Shown: positions 1 to 7,761 of the stretch, in pieces
Numbering within the stretch: the first letter of the stretch is position 1
Layout: each line of letters begins with the position of its first letter
DNA from: Legionella wadsworthii DSM 21896 = ATCC 33877
Lineage (GTDB): Bacteria > Pseudomonadota > Gammaproteobacteria > Legionellales > Legionellaceae
Direction: 5' to 3'
NCBI RefSeq assembly: GCF_000701265.1
Contig: NZ_JNIA01000022.1
Span: 286,165-350,164 of the forward strand
DNA: 64,000 bases
The notes under the pieces: generated by a model
Database searches by the model: none
Seen by the model: the letters and a program-made list of their open reading frames with translations, nothing else
Told to the model about the DNA's origin: nothing
Program-made: the position numbers and the translations under genes

Positions 1-1049
1 AAACAAACGCGTTTACCAGTAATGATTACACTGCTTTTTATGAAAAAACAGATGCGTCGAAACTGGCGACAAGTTTTGAACTGGAAGCAGATAGAATGAA
101 TCACTTGCTTCTCGATGCCAATGAATTTGCCAAGGAAATCAAGGTAATTCAAGAGGAGCGCCGGCTTAGGACTGAAGATAATCCACAAGCACTTGCTTTT
201 GAACGTTTTCTAGCAACTGCACATCTTAGTGCACCTTACCACCACCCAGTTATTGGCTGGATGAATGATCTGAAGCATATGTCAGTCGATGACATTAGGG
301 TGTGGTACAAAAAATATTATGCACCGAATAATGCGACTTTAGTAGTCGTAGGAGACGTCAATCCGGATCAAGTCAAAGCTTTAGCAGAAAAATATTTTGG
401 TGCATTATCGAGCCATCCAATTCCTGAGAGAAAATATCAAAAAGAGCCCCCTCAATTGGGCGAAAAAATTGTCCATGTACAGGCTATAGCGAAATTACCG
501 CTCATCATGATGGGCTATGCGGTACCTAGTGTGAACACAGCAATGAATCAATACGAGCCTTATGCTTTGGAAGTGATTGCGGGAATATTGGATGCAGGCG
601 ACAGTGCGCGTTTTACCAAAAATCTGATACGCAATAAAAATATAGCCGCAGGGGTTGATACGAATTACAACCCCTATACGAGATACCAAACTCAATTTAT
701 CATCTATGGCTCCCCCAGCCAAAACCATACAGTAGGCGAGTTACAAAATGGGATTTTGGCCGAGCTTGATGAATTGAAAAAGACTCTGGTAAGCGAAAAA
801 GAATTACAACGGATAAAGAATCAAATCATTGCTCAAAAAACATTTGAAAAGGATTCCATATTTGGACAAGCAACAGAATTAGGCTTATTGGAGACCGTTG
901 GCATTGGTTGGCAAAAAGCAGATGAATATACAAAAGCAATTAATGCAATTACACCGCAACAAGTGCAGCAGACTGCGCAGCATTATTTCCAAGAAAAAAG
1001 CAGGACCATTGCTATCTTAGAACCTCAACCACAAAGGGCTGCACCATGA
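1..1049 (+). CDS. M16 family (insulinase-type) zinc peptidase, 5' end missing
   Basis: The frame is open from base 3, so the gene begins upstream of the window. The first readable codons give NAFTSNDYTAFYEKT and then ELEADRM, which are typical of the N-terminal M16 domain just after the catalytic HxxEH. That zinc motif lies outside the window. The third zinc ligand is probably a Glu in the segment KVIQEERRLR. The C-terminal half carries the second M16 subdomain (residues about 170-300 of the visible part). In this family such proteins are periplasmic or membrane-associated Zn proteases that often work with an inactive paralogue. The next gene is such a paralogue, and its ATG overlaps this stop by 4 bp. 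Expected to be the catalytic member of the pair. Confidence 0.9.
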   Translation, partial: TNAFTSNDYTAFYEKTDASKLATSFELEADRMNHLLLDANEFAKEIKVIQEERRLRTEDNPQALAFERFLATAHLSAPYHHPVIGWMNDLKHMSVDDIRVWYKKYYAPNNATLVVVGDVNPDQVKALAEKYFGALSSHPIPERKYQKEPPQLGEKIVHVQAIAKLPLIMMGYAVPSVNTAMNQYEPYALEVIAGILDAGDSARFTKNLIRNKNIAAGVDTNYNPYTRYQTQFIIYGSPSQNHTVGELQNGILAELDELKKTLVSEKELQRIKNQIIAQKTFEKDSIFGQATELGLLETVGIGWQKADEYTKAINAITPQQVQQTAQHYFQEKSRTIAILEPQPQRAAP

Positions 1050-2350
1050 GAATTTTTAGTATATGTATTTTGGTATTCTTCTTAGGCTTCTCCACCACAA
1101 CAACGGCGAATACGTTCAAGACGGAACAATGGATCACTAAGAATGGAGTTCAGGTGGTCTTTTATCCTGCAATGGAAGTACCCATGGTCGACATCCTTTT
1201 GTCTTTTGCTGCAGGTTCAGCCTATGATGGGAACCAATATGGGCTTAGTGCCTTAACCAGCCGATTAATGAACAAAGGAAATGGAGGACAAGATGCTAAT
1301 GCCATAGCGGAATCTTTAGCAGATGTCGGTGCCCAATATAAATCTGAAGTCAATCGGGACATGGTCGTCTTTAGCCTGCGAACGTTGGTTGCAAAAGAAG
1401 CATTGAACCAAGCTGTGTCTACCTTTGCACAAATTGTGAATCATCCAGATTTTCTTGATGACGCATTTTCAAGGGAAAAAAGACAACAGCTTCTGGCCAT
1501 CGAACAACGACAGGAAACTCCTGAAGAAATAGCACAATTCAATTTTTTTAAAGCCTTATACCCCCATCATCCTTATGCAAACCCTGTTAATGGTACAGCG
1601 GATACAGTTAAAGCAATTAATATGGGCCAAGTAATTGAATTTAATAAGCGGTATTATGTCGCAAAAAATGCAATATTAGTATTAGTCGGTGCCATTGATA
1701 AAGAAACTGCCCACAGAATTGCTGATGGGATCACTCAAAGCTTACCAGAAGGGCAACCTGCTTCACCTGTTCCAAAAGCAGCTGAGCTTACCCAGGCTGA
1801 AACCATCAATATCCCATTTCCCTCCGCTCAAACAGTAATAAGACTCGGGCAAATTGGCATTGATCACCATACGCCAAATTATTTTCCACTTATCGTGGGA
1901 AATTATATTTTAGGAGGAGGCGCTTTAGTATCCCGTCTCGCTATAGAAGTTAGAGAGAAAGAAGGTTTAACTTATGGAATAGATAGCCAATTTGCACCGA
2001 TGCGAGGGAATGGACCTTTTCTTATCAGTTTGTCTACTCGAAATCAGCAAGCTAAAAAAGCATTAGCTATTATTCAGAATGTTTTACGTACTTATATAGA
2101 ACAAGGACCAACTGATGAAGAAATGACAGCTGCCAAACAGTATCTGACTGGAAGTTTCCCACTTTCTTTATCAGGTAACCGCAGCATTGCAATTACTTTA
2201 TTGAGGGTGGCTTTTTACCATTTACCTGCGGACTTTCTGGATACCTATATTGACCACATCAATGGTGTCACCAGCGAACAAGTAAAACAAGCATTCCAAC
2301 AACAAGTAAACCCTGATAAATTATTGTTAGTGACCGTAGGTAAATCATGA
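1046..2350 (+). CDS. M16 family peptidase-like protein, probably the non-catalytic partner
   Basis: A 434-aa protein with an N-terminal signal peptide (hydrophobic residues about 5-21, ending near TTTANT). Two M16 domains follow: residues about 30-240 and 250-430. Where the zinc motif HxxEH should stand the sequence reads LTSRLMNKG, so no zinc site is visible. The glycine-rich NYILGGGALVSRL and the VREKEGLTYG element of the C-terminal domain are well kept. Paired catalytic and inactive M16 subunits are known from mitochondrial processing peptidase and from many gammaproteobacteria. The 4-bp overlaps with the previous gene and with rsmD suggest translational coupling. The location is inferred to be periplasmic. 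Confidence 0.88.
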   Translation: MRIFSICILVFFLGFSTTTTANTFKTEQWITKNGVQVVFYPAMEVPMVDILLSFAAGSAYDGNQYGLSALTSRLMNKGNGGQDANAIAESLADVGAQYKSEVNRDMVVFSLRTLVAKEALNQAVSTFAQIVNHPDFLDDAFSREKRQQLLAIEQRQETPEEIAQFNFFKALYPHHPYANPVNGTADTVKAINMGQVIEFNKRYYVAKNAILVLVGAIDKETAHRIADGITQSLPEGQPASPVPKAAELTQAETINIPFPSAQTVIRLGQIGIDHHTPNYFPLIVGNYILGGGALVSRLAIEVREKEGLTYGIDSQFAPMRGNGPFLISLSTRNQQAKKALAIIQNVLRTYIEQGPTDEEMTAAKQYLTGSFPLSLSGNRSIAITLLRVAFYHLPADFLDTYIDHINGVTSEQVKQAFQQQVNPDKLLLVTVGKS

Positions 2351-2895
2351 AACAAGTAGTCCGTATCATAGGTGGAATATACCGAGGAAAGAAATTACCA
2401 TTTCCGGATGTAGAGGGATTACGTCCTACCCCAGATCGCGTACGTGAGACTTTATTTAATTGGCTCATGCACGACATTAGGGATGCACGCTGCCTGGATG
2501 CTTTTGCAGGCAGTGGCGCATTGGGTTTTGAAGCTTTTTCAAGGGGATCCCGCGAAGTTGTTCTTCTTGAGCAATCCCCAAAAGCCTATGATCATTTAGA
2601 TAAAATCATCACTTCATTTAACTCGCCAAAACTTAAATTAATCAAAACAGACGCAGTTCAGTTTCTTCAGATGAGACAAAAAGAATTTGATATCATCTTT
2701 CTGGATCCTCCTTTTGCACAAAATTATCTGCCCCAATGTCTTTCTGGCATCACAATGTATCACTCCCTAAAAAAAGGGGGGCTTGTTTACATTGAATCAC
2801 CCACGCCCACTCAATTAGATGAAACTCAGTGGCGATCAATAAAAATAAAAAAAGCCGGACAAGTCTTTTATGCTTTATATGAAAAATTGGTGTGA
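2347..2895 (+). CDS. rsmD: 16S rRNA (guanine(966)-N(2))-methyltransferase RsmD
   Basis: A 182-aa Rossmann-fold methyltransferase. The SAM-binding motif I reads DAFAGSGALGFEA (residues about 50-62) and the N6/N2-methyltransferase catalytic motif reads LDPPF (about 118-122). The N-terminal segment RIIGGIYRGKKL matches the RsmD opening. It methylates G966 of 16S rRNA using SAM during 30S assembly in the cytoplasm. The start overlaps the stop of the preceding M16 gene (ATGA), so all three genes are likely one transcript. Length is normal for the family. Confidence 0.95.
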   Translation: MKQVVRIIGGIYRGKKLPFPDVEGLRPTPDRVRETLFNWLMHDIRDARCLDAFAGSGALGFEAFSRGSREVVLLEQSPKAYDHLDKIITSFNSPKLKLIKTDAVQFLQMRQKEFDIIFLDPPFAQNYLPQCLSGITMYHSLKKGGLVYIESPTPTQLDETQWRSIKIKKAGQVFYALYEKLV

Positions 2896-3033
2896 TCTTC
2901 CCGCTCTATGTAAGAGAAACATATTTATTTTTGCCCTGATTTTAAAAAACAAAGATATCCTAAGCGCAATTGAATTTAGGACGCTAGCAAGGTTGTAATT
3001 TCTTTAAATTCATACATTTCCTAATCTATAGGC

Positions 3034-3062
3034 TTGACAAGGAGCTTGGCTCCTGTTTCAAT
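3034..3062 (+). promoter_or_regulatory. Candidate sigma70 promoter of dotDCB with an inverted repeat in the spacer
   Basis: A perfect -35 TTGACA (3034-3039), a 17-bp spacer and a -10-like TTCAAT (3057-3062, 4 of 6 matches) stand about 35 bp before the dotD start. The spacer holds the perfect inverted repeat AGGAGC-TTG-GCTCCT (3040-3054), which could be an operator for a dimeric regulator. This is a sequence match only. No other plausible promoter was found in the 200-bp rsmD-dotD gap. Confidence 0.45.
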
Positions 3063-3096
3063 CAAACGAATATTCCCAGACATTAAAGAACATTGA

Positions 3097-3585
3097 ATGA
3101 ACAACAAGCTTCTTATGTTAATTATTGCCTCAGCCTTGCTTGTGGGTTGCAAACATGGTGTGCTTTTTAAAAAACCACCCGTGAATAATCCAAGCGATGA
3201 TGCCACAATTAAATTAGCAGAAGCAGCAGTATCAGTCAGTGATTCAATGCATGAAATGGCGAGAGTCGAAAAGGAAATTATACCTCCCCATGTAGACAAT
3301 ACGCTTACAATCCCCAACTCTTATAATTTGCAAGCCAGAGCAAGTGTGGATTGGTCTGGACCTATCGAAGAATTAACTGCTCGTATCGCCAAATCCGCGC
3401 ACTTTAGATTTCGTGTGTTAGGAAAAGCGCCTTCGATTCCGGTTTTGATAAGCCTTAACATAAAAGATCAAAGTTTGGCTGAAATTTTGCGCGATATTGA
3501 TTATCAAGCTGCCAAAAAGGCTTATATACACGTTTACCCTAACAGTCAGGTTGTAGAATTACGCTATGCCAAAATTTATTCCTAG
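3097..3585 (+). CDS. dotD: Dot/Icm type IVB secretion lipoprotein DotD
   Basis: A 162-aa outer-membrane lipoprotein. The signal peptide ends in the lipobox LLVGC, with Cys18 as the lipidated residue. The mature C-terminal half (residues about 80-160) corresponds to the secretin N0-like fold known for DotD, with the segment FRVLGKAPSIPVLISL typical of that domain. With DotC it forms the outer-membrane ring of the core complex and targets DotH to the outer membrane. The gene begins the dotD-dotC-dotB operon and overlaps dotC by 20 bp. Length matches L. pneumophila DotD (about 163 aa). Confidence 0.95.
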   Translation: MNNKLLMLIIASALLVGCKHGVLFKKPPVNNPSDDATIKLAEAAVSVSDSMHEMARVEKEIIPPHVDNTLTIPNSYNLQARASVDWSGPIEELTARIAKSAHFRFRVLGKAPSIPVLISLNIKDQSLAEILRDIDYQAAKKAYIHVYPNSQVVELRYAKIYS

Positions 3586-4492
3586 TTTAATAGTTTTATT
3601 ATCTGCTTTGCTGTTTGGCTGCCACTCAAAATATATGGGAGATACCAACTCATTAGCTGGGCTGCAGGCTATGGCCAATGTTACGGTAAAGGAACGGAAT
3701 AAAAAACGAAATGGTAAAATTCGGCAAATGGCTTTAAAAGAAACTGCGCTAAGCTTAGGCGCGCAAGCAGGACTCGCGCACCGTGCCAAAATTATTGATG
3801 AGCATCTAATAAGACAATCACGCCGGCTTGATGCCATTTATGATTTTAATTCATTAATTCTAGAGCATAACATTTTACCTCCTGTTCTGCTGGAAGGTAG
3901 GAATACACTCAATTTGGCTGATGCTCAAACCATTCGTATCTCTGATCGTACCTATAGAGTTGCGAAACAGGCTCATTTTGTCACTACTCCGCCCACTTGG
4001 CGTCAATACTTATGGCTGGACTATGTGAAACCAGAATATCCTCACTATACGTTATTGCCAAAAACGAAAATAGAAAAAAAGATATGGTGCATGTATACAG
4101 CCAAAGGTTGGAAAAATGGTATTGATCAGGCAAATACGATTCTTGAAGAAAATATAGCAAGAATTAAAGAAGATTTTGGTGGCATGATCCTTTATCGAAA
4201 ACTACTCGCTATGAATATGATCTCCCCTCCTTTTGTTTCTCATACAGATTTGGGTGTTACTGGGGATGCTTCGGAAATTCATATCGATGATAGGGTGTTA
4301 AGAATTACGGCCTTACCTGGATTAAATGTCAACAGTCAAGAATGGCGAGCCGCCGTTACTAAAGATGAAAATGCTTTAGAACGATTCAAAAACATGGAAA
4401 AATTAGCAAAACGTTCTAAAATTATTATAACGGATAAATCGTGGCAGCCTACGATTGCTCCAGTTAACGATAACAATAGAATTCAACAATAG
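3566..4492 (+). CDS. dotC: Dot/Icm type IVB secretion lipoprotein DotC
   Basis: A 308-aa lipoprotein. The signal peptide ends in LLFGC, with Cys19 lipidated. The mature part is a mixed alpha/beta DotC domain with no detectable enzyme motif. DotC is part of the outer-membrane subcomplex DotC-DotD-DotH-DotF-DotG and is needed for DotH insertion. Its start lies inside the last codons of dotD and its stop is 5 bp before dotB, so the three are translated from one message. L. pneumophila DotC is about 303 aa. I see no sign of truncation. Confidence 0.95.
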   Translation: MPKFIPSLIVLLSALLFGCHSKYMGDTNSLAGLQAMANVTVKERNKKRNGKIRQMALKETALSLGAQAGLAHRAKIIDEHLIRQSRRLDAIYDFNSLILEHNILPPVLLEGRNTLNLADAQTIRISDRTYRVAKQAHFVTTPPTWRQYLWLDYVKPEYPHYTLLPKTKIEKKIWCMYTAKGWKNGIDQANTILEENIARIKEDFGGMILYRKLLAMNMISPPFVSHTDLGVTGDASEIHIDDRVLRITALPGLNVNSQEWRAAVTKDENALERFKNMEKLAKRSKIIITDKSWQPTIAPVNDNNRIQQ

Positions 4493-4497
4493 GATGT

Positions 4498-5628
4498 ATG
4501 AACAATAACCCTTATTTAATGCCCGATGAACCCACGCGTTTTACTCCGCTTTTCATGGATAAAATGTTAGAGCATACAGAACGACTTAATGCTTCTGATA
4601 TCACCATCCAAACAGGCGAGCCGATTTATGCAGAGGTTTATGGAAAATTATTACGCATTACAAATCGTCGATTGTCCAATACGGAGCTGGGGGATTTGAT
4701 CAATTCAATTTACGGACCTAATGCTACAACGCAGCTGTTGTCTGGAAAGGACATCGATACCCATTATGAGTTTCGTCCTAATCGAGGAGTACGTTACCGT
4801 TACAGGGTCAATGGGACAGCTTGTCTTGTAGAAGGCCATGACGCGATACAAATAACCTTAAGAACGATTCCAACAACGCCTCCAAGGCTAGAAACAATGA
4901 ATCTTCCTGATAATGTTCTTGAAGCAATTGCACCCCAGGAAGGAATTGTTTTTATTACAGGGGCAACAGGATCAGGGAAATCAACTTTGTTGGCTTCAAT
5001 CATTCGAGATCTCATCGAAACAGAAGATTCAAACCGTAAAGTACTAACTTATGAATCTCCAATTGAATTTGTTTATGATGAAATAGAAACAATATCGGCA
5101 GTAGTTAGCCAGTCAGAAATTCCGCGCCACTTACCTAGCTTTGCGGATGGAGTAAGGAATGCTCTGCGGCGAAAACCCCGTTTAATCATGGTGGGTGAAT
5201 GTAGAGATGCGGAAACAATTAGTGCTGCATTAGAAGCAGCGCTTACTGGACATCCAGTTTATACTACCTTACATACTTCCGGTGTTGCTGAAACAATGCG
5301 CCGTCTTGTGACCTCATTTGCTGGTGAAGAGCGTTTGGGAAGAACAATTGATATTTTGGAAACCATTAGATTATGTATCTGGCAAAAGCTTGTACCTACT
5401 GTAGATGATCGAAGAGTCGCATTAAGAGAGTACTTGGTATTTGATGAGGAAGTCCGAGATGTATTACTCGAAAGTGATCCCAATGATGTAACTTCAGCTA
5501 CTCGTAAATTAGTGCGACAAAAAGGCCAACTTATGACTTGGGATGCTAAAGCAAAATTTGAGCAGGGCATTATTAGCGAAAGGGTTTATAAATTAATCAT
5601 TGCAGGCGCCAAAGAATACCAACAGTAA
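4498..5628 (+). CDS. dotB: Dot/Icm type IVB secretion ATPase DotB
   Basis: A 376-aa PilT/VirB11-type secretion ATPase. Walker A is GATGSGKS (residues 155-162), the Asp box lies in YESPIEFVYDE (185-195), Walker B is LIMVGECRD (229-237) and the His box is GHPVYTTLHT (251-260). All elements are intact. The hexameric enzyme docks on DotO at the inner-membrane base and powers substrate passage. AGGAT sits just before the ATG. It is the last gene of dotDCB. Length is essentially that of L. pneumophila DotB (377 aa). Confidence 0.97.
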   Translation: MNNNPYLMPDEPTRFTPLFMDKMLEHTERLNASDITIQTGEPIYAEVYGKLLRITNRRLSNTELGDLINSIYGPNATTQLLSGKDIDTHYEFRPNRGVRYRYRVNGTACLVEGHDAIQITLRTIPTTPPRLETMNLPDNVLEAIAPQEGIVFITGATGSGKSTLLASIIRDLIETEDSNRKVLTYESPIEFVYDEIETISAVVSQSEIPRHLPSFADGVRNALRRKPRLIMVGECRDAETISAALEAALTGHPVYTTLHTSGVAETMRRLVTSFAGEERLGRTIDILETIRLCIWQKLVPTVDDRRVALREYLVFDEEVRDVLLESDPNDVTSATRKLVRQKGQLMTWDAKAKFEQGIISERVYKLIIAGAKEYQQ

Positions 5629-5687
5629 ATGAGTTCCTCGAGTACCCCAAGATTATTTTTGGTACTGCCAAAATAATCGATTTCATC

Positions 5688-5710
5688 CACCTTACTTTTT
5701 CTGTAGGGTG
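5688..5710 (+). terminator. Hairpin downstream of dotB, possible terminator
   Basis: CACCTTAC (5688-5695) pairs with GTAGGGTG (5703-5710) over 8 bp with one G-U pair. The sequence after it is A-rich rather than T-rich, so intrinsic termination on this strand is doubtful. A weaker AGTACC/GGTACT pair lies just upstream (5641-5666). These are the only structures in the dotB-aldolase gap. Confidence 0.3.
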
Positions 5711-5819
5711 AATAATAAAATCTCATGACATTTTCAATTCAAAATGATCCCTTCATGGCGCATAACTTTAGCTATAATTTAAAGAAAGGTACTATTTTTT
5801 TACCTTAATGTGGAATGAT

Positions 5820-6695
5820 ATGAATGATCAGGTAATGCTTTTAGATGCGTCACTAAGGGATGGAGGCCATCGAACTAATTTCCATTTTGAAGATGCACAA
5901 TTAGAAAAAATCCTTGCCTCATTAGATGTTTCTGGCATCGAATATATTGAAATTGGCTATCGCAACGGAACTTTAACACCTGCAAAAATGGGCAGAGCGG
6001 GATGGTGTGCGAAAGAATATTTGCAATTTTGCCGTTCCTTAATTCGACAAGCGAATATGGTGGTGATGGTTTTTCCCAGTAACTTGACGCAACAGGATCT
6101 TGTTGAATTAAAAGAATGTGGTGTCGATTTACTAAGACTATGTATTACAAAAAATGAACTCACATCCGCTTTACCTAAAATTAAAATGGTAAAAAAAGTT
6201 AATATGAAATTTGCGGTTAATTTAGCTAATATTTCCTCTTATCAAGAAAAGGAACTCGATGAATCTTTGAAGCAAATCAGCGAGTATGTACCTGATATTA
6301 TTTATTTTGCTGATTCGAATGGGAGCTTACTCCCCGCCCGTATCAGTGAAATTTATGAAAAATACACATCTCGTTATCCCATCCCTTTTGGATTCCATGC
6401 TCATGATAATTTAGGTTTGGCACAAGCCAATACCCTGGCGGCAATGAGTTCCGGAGTTCGTTTTATTGATGCCACTCTAGCAGGCATGGGTAAAGGTACC
6501 GGCAATTTAAAAACAGAGTTTTTTGTGGCTTACTTACATTCAATCCAGCTTAAGAAATATAATTTGGATCGTGTTTTAGAGGCAGCCAATTTTGTCCGCA
6601 CCTCTTTAAAAATTGGCCAGGAATTAATTGAAATGTCTGAATTTATCCGAGGGATATCCGATCTTTCAGTTGCAAGTTATCCGTCTAAAGCTTAG
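5820..6695 (+). CDS. DRE-TIM metallolyase, 4-hydroxy-2-oxovalerate aldolase-like
   Basis: A TIM-barrel protein of about 291 aa. The opening LLDASLRDGG matches the DxTLRDGG signature, where Arg and Asp bind substrate and metal. The C-terminal metal ligands are the HxH of GFHAHDNLG, followed by DATLAGMGKGTGN, which is the usual barrel-closing motif. The family includes DmpG/MhpE aldolases, homocitrate synthase and HMG-CoA lyase. The substrate cannot be named. No DmpF-type acylating aldehyde dehydrogenase is nearby, so the meta-cleavage role is not supported. I prefer ATG 5820, with GGA about 7 bp ahead, over ATG 5808. It lies in the insert between dotB and dotA and may share a message with the following amidohydrolase (48-bp gap). 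Confidence 0.8.
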   Translation: MNDQVMLLDASLRDGGHRTNFHFEDAQLEKILASLDVSGIEYIEIGYRNGTLTPAKMGRAGWCAKEYLQFCRSLIRQANMVVMVFPSNLTQQDLVELKECGVDLLRLCITKNELTSALPKIKMVKKVNMKFAVNLANISSYQEKELDESLKQISEYVPDIIYFADSNGSLLPARISEIYEKYTSRYPIPFGFHAHDNLGLAQANTLAAMSSGVRFIDATLAGMGKGTGNLKTEFFVAYLHSIQLKKYNLDRVLEAANFVRTSLKIGQELIEMSEFIRGISDLSVASYPSKA

Positions 6696-6743
6696 GATTT
6701 ATTACTCTGAGGGTAATGCAAGAAATTAGCTTTGGAGAATCTA

Positions 6744-7649
6744 ATGACGCTAAAAATTGTAGATGCTCATTTCCATTTTTATGACAAGAAAACAAATCAT
6801 TATCCCTCTTTAATGACATGCGATGAAAAGCTTGCTTTGTTATGGGGAAATCATTATCACTTAAATTTACCCGAATCTTATCTTCCTAATGACTACTTTT
6901 CAGATCTGAAAGATTTTGAAGTGGAACATCTGGTCATGGCTGAGTTTGTTTCGGCAGATCCTTTAAAAGAAATGCAATTCGCACAAGAGTTGTCAATACA
7001 GACGAATTATCCTTCGGCAGTTATAGCCAATATAAATTTAAGGGATAAAAGACTTGGGGACCGTCTCGAAGAATATAAGAAACTTCCCTTAATCCGTTCA
7101 GTCCGCGATCACTTACTTTGGGATCCTGCGAATAAACAACATTCCTATACGGATAGAAAAGACATTCTCAAAGAGCCTATTGTTGAAGAATCCTTTGGTA
7201 TTCTAAATTCTTACCCTTTTAATTTTGAATTTGAAATCTTTGCTCCTGACATTCCTTTAGTCACAACATACGCAAAAAAGTTCCCTAAGATTCATTTTGC
7301 CTTACATTGCCTGGGTTGGCCGCTCGACCAGACATCTTCTGGATTTGAAATTTGGAAAAATGATATGCTTGAGCTCAGTCAGTGCCCTAATGTTTTTATT
7401 AAAATTACTGCCATTGAATGCATTTTTGGACTCAAATGGACCTTTGCTCAAATTGAACCTTGGATAAAAGAGTCGATCCATATTTTTGGAGCGTCGCGTT
7501 GCATGTTTGGAAGCCATCTTCCGATTACTAATCTTTCCCGAGGAGCCCACACATTGTACCAAGCCTATCAAGATTTAGTGGCTCCATTATCCAAGGACGA
7601 TCAAACATTTCTTTTTTCAGAGACAGCGAAAAATTTCTATAGAATTTGA
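6744..7649 (+). CDS. Amidohydrolase-2 family TIM-barrel metal-dependent hydrolase
   Basis: A 301-aa protein of the family that contains L-fuconolactonase and related lactonases or decarboxylases. The N-terminal HxH metal motif is VDAHFHFYD (residues about 6-14). A later His lies in FALHCLGW, and the closing loop reads MFGSHLPI where many relatives have GSDxP, so the usual Asp is His here. The start is ATG 6744 with GGAG 7 bp upstream, not the in-frame TTG at 6732. Together with the preceding aldolase it could form a short catabolic pathway, one enzyme opening a lactone or ring and the other cleaving carbon-carbon bonds. That pairing is inference. Confidence 0.78.
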   Translation: MTLKIVDAHFHFYDKKTNHYPSLMTCDEKLALLWGNHYHLNLPESYLPNDYFSDLKDFEVEHLVMAEFVSADPLKEMQFAQELSIQTNYPSAVIANINLRDKRLGDRLEEYKKLPLIRSVRDHLLWDPANKQHSYTDRKDILKEPIVEESFGILNSYPFNFEFEIFAPDIPLVTTYAKKFPKIHFALHCLGWPLDQTSSGFEIWKNDMLELSQCPNVFIKITAIECIFGLKWTFAQIEPWIKESIHIFGASRCMFGSHLPITNLSRGAHTLYQAYQDLVAPLSKDDQTFLFSETAKNFYRI

Positions 7650-7761
7650 GACAAAAGGGAGAGTTAAAGGCCTCGTTTTTAAACTGGGTATGTTTCAGTG
7701 CAATAACTCTTGAACTCTATCAATTTTTTCTACCGATCTGATGAAGATCTTAAATTTCTAT

